Positions 32,090 through 36,692 of a stretch of DNA of 36,692 nucleotides are shown here, one piece after another. Source of the stretch: JAYODW01 sp038116745. Its GTDB lineage: Bacteria > Pseudomonadota > Gammaproteobacteria > Ga0077536. Under the pieces are notes generated by a model that saw only the letters and a program-made list of their open reading frames with translations, was not told where the DNA came from and did no database searches. Location of the stretch: the NCBI GenBank assembly GCA_038116745.1, contig JAYODW010000043.1:1-36692 (forward strand). The letters are read 5' to 3'. Numbering within the stretch: position 1 is the first letter of the stretch; each line of letters begins with the position of its first letter. Made by a program: the position numbers and the translations under genes.

Positions 32090-33370
32090 ATGAAACCGAT
32101 AAACTTGATATCGGCGCTGCTGCTTGCAGCGCCTCAGCTGGCTTTCGCGGATGGGCTTGACTCCGGAGACAGCGGCTGGCTCCTGACATCGACGGCCTTG
32201 GTGCTGCTAATGACGCTACCCGGGCTTGCCTTGTTTTATGGTGGACTTGTGCGCAGCAAGAATGCGCTGTCGGTACTGATGCAGTGCTTTGCTATCACCT
32301 GCATTATGTCCATCGCGTGGATGGTTGCCGGTTACGGTCTGGCATTCGGCGATGGGGGTGATCTGAACGCATACATCGGCGGTGGCAACCTGTTTCTGAG
32401 CAGCGTTGCGCGGGATTCCATGAGCGGTTCGATCCCGGAGACGGTATTCGTCATGTTCCAGATGACGTTCGCCATCATCACGCCTGCGCTGATCGTGGGT
32501 GGCTTTGCGGAGCGCATGAAATTTTCGGCAGTGTTGTTGTTCAGTACGCTTTGGCTCTTCTTGGTATACGTCCCGGTCTGTCATTGGGTGTGGGGCGGCG
32601 GCTGGCTGGCCGAGCGCGGGCTGCTGGATTTCGCCGGCGGCACCGTCGTTCATATCAATGCCGGTGTTGCGGCGATTGTCGCTGCCATCGTAATCGGTAA
32701 CCGGCGAGGGTTCCCACAGACCGCTATGCCGCCGCACAACATGACGATGACGGTTACCGGGGCATCGCTGCTCTGGGTTGGCTGGTTTGGATTCAACGCC
32801 GGGAGCGCGGTAGCAGCAAACGGCGATGCTGGTATGGCGATGCTGGTGACCCACATCTCCGCCGCGGCCGGTTCCCTCGCCTGGGTGAGCGTCGAGTGGC
32901 TGAAGCATGGTAAGCCCAGCGTTCTGGGGATCGTCACCGGCATGGTGGCGGGGCTCGGGACCATCACACCAGCTTCGGGGTTCGTCGGTCCGGCAGGCGC
33001 GCTTGCCATCGGGATCTCGGCCGGTTTGGTGTGTTACTTCGCGACCCAGGCTGTTAAACGAACTTTTCAGATCGATGACTCCCTGGATGTTTTCCCCGTG
33101 CACGGAGTTGGCGGAATGCTGGGAACCGTGCTCGCCGGCGTCTTCGTCGCAGAGAGTCTCGGCGGGGCCGGTCTGGCAGAGGGACAGACCATGATGTCGC
33201 AGGTCTTCACGCAAGTAATTGGGGTAGTCGCCACGACGGTGTGGTGCGGGGTGGTTACTTTCGTGCTGCTGAAACTCGTGCAGGCTATGGTCGGTCTGCG
33301 TGTGACATCAGAGGCGGAAACCGAGGGCCTCGACCTTCGGGAGCACGACGAGCGCGGATATATCCTCTGA
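32090..33370 (+). CDS. amtB: Ammonium transporter AmtB (second Amt paralogue)
   Basis: This 426-aa Amt protein follows glnK by 69 bases behind a GGGGGAAG ribosome site. Unlike the first paralogue it has a cleavable signal peptide (ISALLLAAPQLAFA before DG), as in E. coli AmtB. The twin pore histidines are His188 (TVVHINAG) and His338 (FPVHGVGG), 150 residues apart, the E. coli spacing. PGLALFYGGLVRSKN, MFQMTFAIITPALIVGGFAERMKF and GWFGFNAGS are standard AmtB blocks. The C-terminal tail (VTSEAETEGLDLREHDERGY) matches the GlnK-binding consensus EGLDLxxHGE-type. This is the more conventional of the two channels. Confidence 0.96.
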   Translation: MKPINLISALLLAAPQLAFADGLDSGDSGWLLTSTALVLLMTLPGLALFYGGLVRSKNALSVLMQCFAITCIMSIAWMVAGYGLAFGDGGDLNAYIGGGNLFLSSVARDSMSGSIPETVFVMFQMTFAIITPALIVGGFAERMKFSAVLLFSTLWLFLVYVPVCHWVWGGGWLAERGLLDFAGGTVVHINAGVAAIVAAIVIGNRRGFPQTAMPPHNMTMTVTGASLLWVGWFGFNAGSAVAANGDAGMAMLVTHISAAAGSLAWVSVEWLKHGKPSVLGIVTGMVAGLGTITPASGFVGPAGALAIGISAGLVCYFATQAVKRTFQIDDSLDVFPVHGVGGMLGTVLAGVFVAESLGGAGLAEGQTMMSQVFTQVIGVVATTVWCGVVTFVLLKLVQAMVGLRVTSEAETEGLDLREHDERGYIL

Positions 33371-33430
33371 AGCGTCTTTAAAGACGCTGTGTAAAGTTTC
33401 CGGGCAGCGCATCCGTGTAGATGCGCTGCC
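33371..33430 (+). terminator. Hairpins after amtB
   Basis: A perfect 18-base palindrome AGCGTCTTTAAAGACGCT (33371-33388) begins right after the amtB stop. A strong 11-bp stem GGCAGCGCATC/GATGCGCTGCC with a 6-base loop follows (33403-33430). Neither has a U-run, so they probably mark the end of the block in a rho-dependent or stabilising way. The remaining sequence to 33561 shows no gene. Confidence 0.5.
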
Positions 33431-33561
33431 TGGCACTTCCCGCTGGGTCCCGGAAGGATATGTTCGGACGACATTCCTTTACCTCGAGGCTGTGCTTAAA
33501 ATGCAGCGCGGGTTTGCGGCGTGAGCCTCAATCTCTTCCTAGCGTCCAGTAGTTTGCAGCC

Positions 33562-34623
33562 ATGACAGATGTTCAACTTGTAGACAAAAACATCCTTAAA
33601 ACCCTGGTTCCCCCGAACGCGCTGAACGCGGAGAATTTCCAGGAACTTGCGAGCAAGGCTCGGGTAGAAGAGGTGGCCGCAGGTCGCGTCATCTTCAAAA
33701 GTGGCGACCTCGATCGGAAGATGGTTTACCTGATCGAGGGCGAGCTGACGCTGACTGACGAGGCGGGTGCTGCGGTCACTGTGAAAAGCGGAACGGACGC
33801 ATCGCGGCATCCCCTGGCCAACCTGCAGCCGCGGAAACAGACGGCGCGATGTGATTCCGACTGCAAGATCACGCGGTTCGACAGTGATCTGCTGGATATT
33901 CTCTTGACCTGGGATCAGCTCTCAGGAATCGAAGTCAATGAGATATCGGTAGAAGAAGATGACGACGACAGCGACAGCGACTGGATGACCAGGATCCTGC
34001 AGTCCCAGGCTTTCATGCAGCTGCCTCCAGCCAACATCCAGGCGCTGTTCATGCGCATGCAGGAAATGCCCGTACGCAGTGGCGACGTGATCCTCAAACA
34101 GGGAGAGGATGGCGATTTCTACTACATCATCAAGAGTGGACGCGCCAAGGTGACCCGGGCGTCCAGGACCGGTTCGGAGTTAACCTTGGCAACGTTGAAA
34201 GACGGTGATGCTTTCGGCGAGGAAGCGCTGCTGTCTGAAGCCAAACGAAACGCGAACGTGGTCATGGACAGTGACGGTACTTTGATGCGGCTGTCGAAAA
34301 GTGATTTCAACGAGCTGCTGCGTGAACCCATGCTCACCTGGGTTTCGTTTGATGAGGCCAAAAGCCGGGTAGCGTCCGGGGCTAAGTTTCTGGATGTGCG
34401 TCTGGAAAGCGAACATGCGAATAACGGGCTGCCTGAGAGTATCAACATCCCGCTTTTCATGTTGCGCATGAAAACAGATGCGCTGAACCCGGATGTTCCG
34501 CTCATCGTTTACTGCGATTCCGGGCGCAGGAGCTCGGCGGCTGCGTTTCTGCTGAACGAACGTGGGTTTGAAACCTCTGTTCTGAAAGGGGGACTTGTGG
34601 AGCAGGGCGGCGAAGCTGGCTGA
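33562..34623 (+). CDS. Double cyclic-nucleotide-binding domain protein fused to rhodanese
   Basis: A 353-aa soluble protein with three domains. Residues 22-125 form a degenerate cyclic-nucleotide-binding fold (GRVIFKSGDLDRKMVYLIEGEL) whose phosphate-binding cassette is lost. A very acidic linker follows (EEDDDDSDSD, 131-140). Residues 145-255 are a second such domain with a better cassette, FGEEALLSEAKRNANV, keeping Glu220 and Arg229. Residues 262-353 are a rhodanese domain with active-site Cys318 in YCDSGRRSS. There is no helix-turn-helix and no kinase or cyclase domain. The architecture suggests a sulfurtransferase or persulfide handler gated by a nucleotide. I know proteins of this type from sulfur-oxidising gammaproteobacteria but no defined function. 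It is not in an obvious operon. Confidence 0.85.
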   Translation: MTDVQLVDKNILKTLVPPNALNAENFQELASKARVEEVAAGRVIFKSGDLDRKMVYLIEGELTLTDEAGAAVTVKSGTDASRHPLANLQPRKQTARCDSDCKITRFDSDLLDILLTWDQLSGIEVNEISVEEDDDDSDSDWMTRILQSQAFMQLPPANIQALFMRMQEMPVRSGDVILKQGEDGDFYYIIKSGRAKVTRASRTGSELTLATLKDGDAFGEEALLSEAKRNANVVMDSDGTLMRLSKSDFNELLREPMLTWVSFDEAKSRVASGAKFLDVRLESEHANNGLPESINIPLFMLRMKTDALNPDVPLIVYCDSGRRSSAAAFLLNERGFETSVLKGGLVEQGGEAG

Positions 34624-34748
34624 GCAGCCGGCTCAAGAACGGATTGCGCTGACAGATCTTCGAAGACAGCTGACGCTCTCTTCCCCGGACTTGCATCCCC
34701 GACTGATACGGGTATGAGCTGGCTGTGTTCCTCTCCGCGAATTTCTGA

Positions 34749-35624
34749 ATGAATAACAGCTCGGAAGCACGTGAGGCCGTTGCCGACCGGCTCAAATTCT
34801 GCGTGGTGGGCCAGCCGATCAGCCACAGTAAATCGCCGCAGATTCACCAGGCTTTTGGGGAACAGCTTGGGATTCCTTTGTCTTACGAGCGGTTGGAGGT
34901 CGCACCGGGCAATCTGCGCGAGGCGATCAAGACTTTTCGTGCTCGCAACGGGCGCGGTTTGAACGTCACTATTCCTCTCAAGGAAGAGGCTTTTGCATTA
35001 GCGGACGAAAAAACTGCCAGGGCGGGGGCGGCAGGTGCAGCCAATACACTCTGGTTCACTGACGATGGGCGCACCGTTGCGGATAACACGGACGGTGCTG
35101 GCCTTGTCCGAGACCTTGAGGTGAATTACGGGTTTCTGCTCAGTGGTAAGAGGATCCTCGTTCTTGGCGCCGGTGGTGCTGCGCGGGGGGCGATCCCAGC
35201 CCTTCTAGAAAGAAAGCCGCTGGGTTTGTGGGTCAGTAACAGGACTATGCGCCGCGCCAAAGAGCTACAAGATTTTTTTGCGGCGCAAAGTGCTTTGCAG
35301 GTCTGCCCTTGGGGACAGCTTCCTGAGGTTTTTCCGGATCTCATCCTGAACGCAACGTCGCTGAGTCTTAGGGGTGGTGTGCCCGGCTTGCGCTTGCCAA
35401 CAGCTTGCGACGCGCTGACGTGCTACGACATGGCCTATGCAGACGTCGATACAGCGTTCGTCTCCTGGGCAAAATCCGCTGGTGTTGTTGGGGCATTCGA
35501 CGGGCTAGGGATGCTGGTAGAACAGGCAGCGGAAGCGTTCTATCAGTGGCACGGGCGGCGGCCGGAAACTCGGCCAATCATCGCGGCGATGCGAAGTGAG
35601 AAGCGCGGAGGCGCTCTACAATGA
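34749..35624 (+). CDS. aroE: Shikimate dehydrogenase
   Basis: AroE reduces 3-dehydroshikimate to shikimate with NADPH in aromatic amino-acid synthesis. The 291-aa protein has the shikimate-binding opening VVGQPISHSKSPQIHQAF, catalytic Lys78 in LNVTIPLKEE and Asp115 in DNTDGAGLVRDL. The NADP-binding glycine loop is LGAGGAARG (140-147), with the NADP-specific NRTMRRA after it, and the C-terminal GLGMLVEQAAEAFYQWHG helix is complete. About ten extra N-terminal residues precede the core, so a slightly later start is conceivable. It converges on rsmA across a 285-base AT-rich gap. Confidence 0.95.
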   Translation: MNNSSEAREAVADRLKFCVVGQPISHSKSPQIHQAFGEQLGIPLSYERLEVAPGNLREAIKTFRARNGRGLNVTIPLKEEAFALADEKTARAGAAGAANTLWFTDDGRTVADNTDGAGLVRDLEVNYGFLLSGKRILVLGAGGAARGAIPALLERKPLGLWVSNRTMRRAKELQDFFAAQSALQVCPWGQLPEVFPDLILNATSLSLRGGVPGLRLPTACDALTCYDMAYADVDTAFVSWAKSAGVVGAFDGLGMLVEQAAEAFYQWHGRRPETRPIIAAMRSEKRGGALQ

Positions 35625-35829
35625 GGCGGCTGTTGCTTTTATGCACATCCCAGCGGAGTCGCTAGTGATTGAATGGGTTTAGCTCAGTTATCCCATGCGC
35701 CTTATCGATAAAACGCCGTAACTAATTGTTTTTTAAGAGTCTGAAAAGATTGGCTATAACTTAATCAGTTTTGCAGAAATTGGCTCGCATCAGGGCCAGA
35801 GTATCGCTCCTCACGACTCGTACACAGCT
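35625..35829. other. AT-rich convergent spacer, left part
   Basis: No gene is visible. The stretch contains the palindrome TTATCGATAA inside GCGCC...AACGC and a T-run TTTTTT further on. It also holds ATGGG/CCCAT around a TAGCTCAGTT that imitates a tRNA D arm but has no anticodon or T arm. Confidence 0.4.
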
Positions 35830-35852
35830 TTATCCACAGATATTGTGGGTAA
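35830..35852. promoter_or_regulatory. Inverted pair of DnaA-box-like 9-mers
   Basis: TTATCCACA (35830-35838) is a perfect consensus DnaA box. Five bases later TGTGGGTAA (35844-35852) is the inverted complement with one mismatch. They lie in the AT-rich spacer between convergent aroE and rsmA, so they are not promoter elements of either gene. Binding of DnaA is a guess; a single perfect 9-mer can occur by chance in a window this size. Confidence 0.35.
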
Positions 35853-35909
35853 GTAATCAGCCAGTCGTATCGTTTTGCTTCTTTGGCAGGCACGGTGTTC
35901 TTCCCGCGC

Positions 35910-36692
35910 TCATGAACGGTCATTGAGCCTGCGGGCAAGCGCTAGATATTCATCTATTGAAATGTTTTCCGCCCGCTGCGTTGGATCGATTGCGGCGTCG
36001 CTCAGCTCTGCCGCGCTGAAGAGGCTACGCAACGCGTTCGCCAGGGTTTTCCTCCTCTGATTGAAAGCGCGCAGGACAATCTGCTCGAAAGACCGTATCT
36101 GATCGCAACTGATCTCCCGCGCCAACGGGTAGATCTGTAGAACCGCCGACTGAACTTTAGGCGGCGGCCGGAAAGCGCTCGGCTTAACCGCGAAACGGTG
36201 AAAGATCTCTGAACGCAGTTGGGCCATCACGCTGAGCCTGCCGTAAGATTTTGAGCGTGGAGAGGCGGCGAGACGCTCGCCTACCTCAGCCTGGACCATC
36301 ACTGTGAGTGAGTGCCAAAGCAGATCGGCGTCGACCAGCTTCAGCAACAGCGGTGTTGATATGTTGTACGGCAGATTGCCAACCAGCTTGACCGGTTTCT
36401 TACGGTCCGTAAGAGCGCCAAGATCAACTTTGAGAATGTCTGCACTGACAATTTTTACAAGAGGATTGTCCTCATATCGAGCCTGCAGACGGCTGACCAG
36501 GTCAGTATCTATTTCAATGGCAACTATCCGCGCGCCCGACTCCGCCAGACGGTCGGTCAAAGCCCCTTCACCCGGCCCGATTTCTATGATTGTTTCGCCT
36601 GCAGAGGGCGAAACCAGTGCAAGAATTTGATCAATGACATCTTCGGCGATCAGAAAATGTTGGCCGAATTGTTTTCGCGGACGATGACGTTC
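35910..36692 (-). CDS. rsmA: 16S rRNA (adenine(1518)-N6/adenine(1519)-N6)-dimethyltransferase (5' end cut off)
   Basis: RsmA (KsgA) dimethylates two adjacent adenines near the 3' end of 16S rRNA late in small-subunit assembly. The frame is open to the right edge, giving 260 residues against about 270 for the family, so only a few N-terminal residues are missing. The first visible residues, RPRKQFGQHFL, are the family's opening. The SAM-binding motif is IEIGPGEGALTDRL, and the catalytic motif is NLPYNIS. The C-terminal helical domain carries FRPPPKVQSAVLQI and AFNQRRKTLANALRS. An apparent start inside the window (TTG at 36560) would delete the SAM motif and is wrong. apaG, its usual neighbour, is 7.8 kb away. 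Confidence 0.95.
   Translation of the reverse strand, partial: ERHRPRKQFGQHFLIAEDVIDQILALVSPSAGETIIEIGPGEGALTDRLAESGARIVAIEIDTDLVSRLQARYEDNPLVKIVSADILKVDLGALTDRKKPVKLVGNLPYNISTPLLLKLVDADLLWHSLTVMVQAEVGERLAASPRSKSYGRLSVMAQLRSEIFHRFAVKPSAFRPPPKVQSAVLQIYPLAREISCDQIRSFEQIVLRAFNQRRKTLANALRSLFSAAELSDAAIDPTQRAENISIDEYLALARRLNDRS

Noticed and set aside
32216..33214. A 332-codon minus-strand frame opposite amtB
   Set aside because: It is a composition shadow of a membrane-protein gene; its product has no recognisable domain and amtB is certain.
33431..33447. TGGCACTTCCCGCTGGG upstream of the rhodanese fusion, resembling a sigma-54 promoter
   Set aside because: The GG-N10-GC spacing is not met; only the first half matches.
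35670..35700. A tRNA-like TTTAGCTCAGTT segment
   Set aside because: Only a D-arm-like string; there is no acceptor, anticodon or T arm.
1..36692. CRISPR arrays, insertion sequences, prophage or toxin-antitoxin modules
   Set aside because: No regularly spaced repeats, transposase, integrase, phage structural or toxin-like frames were seen on either strand.

Overview
The window looks like chromosomal DNA from an uncultured, GC-rich, ubiquinone-using gammaproteobacterium. The evidence is Coq7 and UbiK for ubiquinone synthesis, a Pseudomonas-like uvrA / MFS / ssb block, the comM - ubiK - amtB - glnK neighbourhood and the thyA - folA - apaH - apaG cluster. Almost all of it is core housekeeping sequence. 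A 100-N run flanked on both sides by the same 55 bases marks a draft, probably metagenomic, assembly. I see no insertion sequence, CRISPR array, prophage or defence island, and no strong candidate for a wholly new multi-gene system.

Layout. 1-1.5 kb: a poorly coding left edge, tRNA-Gln(CUG), then rplM-rpsI, all leftward. 1.5-3.8 kb: coq7 (interrupted by the artefactual gap) and a DegQ-type protease. 3.8-7.1 kb: oxyR, a CbbY-like HAD phosphatase and rmuC, leftward. 7.2-10.8 kb: a PA0069-type radical SAM protein, a membrane zinc peptidase paired with a conserved hypothetical, and zapE. 10.8-15.2 kb: a small 70-aa gene with its own promoter and terminator, a 30-codon leader ORF coupled to a pseudoreceiver-Ser/Thr kinase, and a second-type Lon behind a textbook sigma-32 promoter. 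15.2-23.6 kb: an LplT-like MFS protein, pyruvate kinase, ssb, another MFS protein, uvrA and an unknown membrane protein. 23.6-28.1 kb: a PfkB-family kinase, lgt, thyA, folA, apaH and apaG. 28.1-36.7 kb: comM, ubiK, an amt-glnK-amtB ammonium block, a double cyclic-nucleotide-binding/rhodanese protein, aroE and rsmA, which runs off the right edge.

How the parts work together. thyA and folA form the dTMP/tetrahydrofolate cycle. amt-glnK-amtB is an ammonium uptake and sensing unit; a sigma-54 promoter and two NtrC-like half-site repeats about 115 and 146 bp upstream of the predicted start place it under nitrogen control. DegQ, the second Lon and the zinc peptidase are protein quality-control enzymes, and the Lon promoter ties at least that one to heat shock. 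uvrA, ssb and rmuC serve DNA repair and recombination, and comM serves natural transformation. The items most worth a second look are regulatory or architectural: the sigma-54/NtrC and sigma-32 promoters, the receiver domain without its phospho-acceptor fused to a kinase, the small gene in an AT-rich island, the rhodanese fusion, and the assembly join that hides an intact Coq7.
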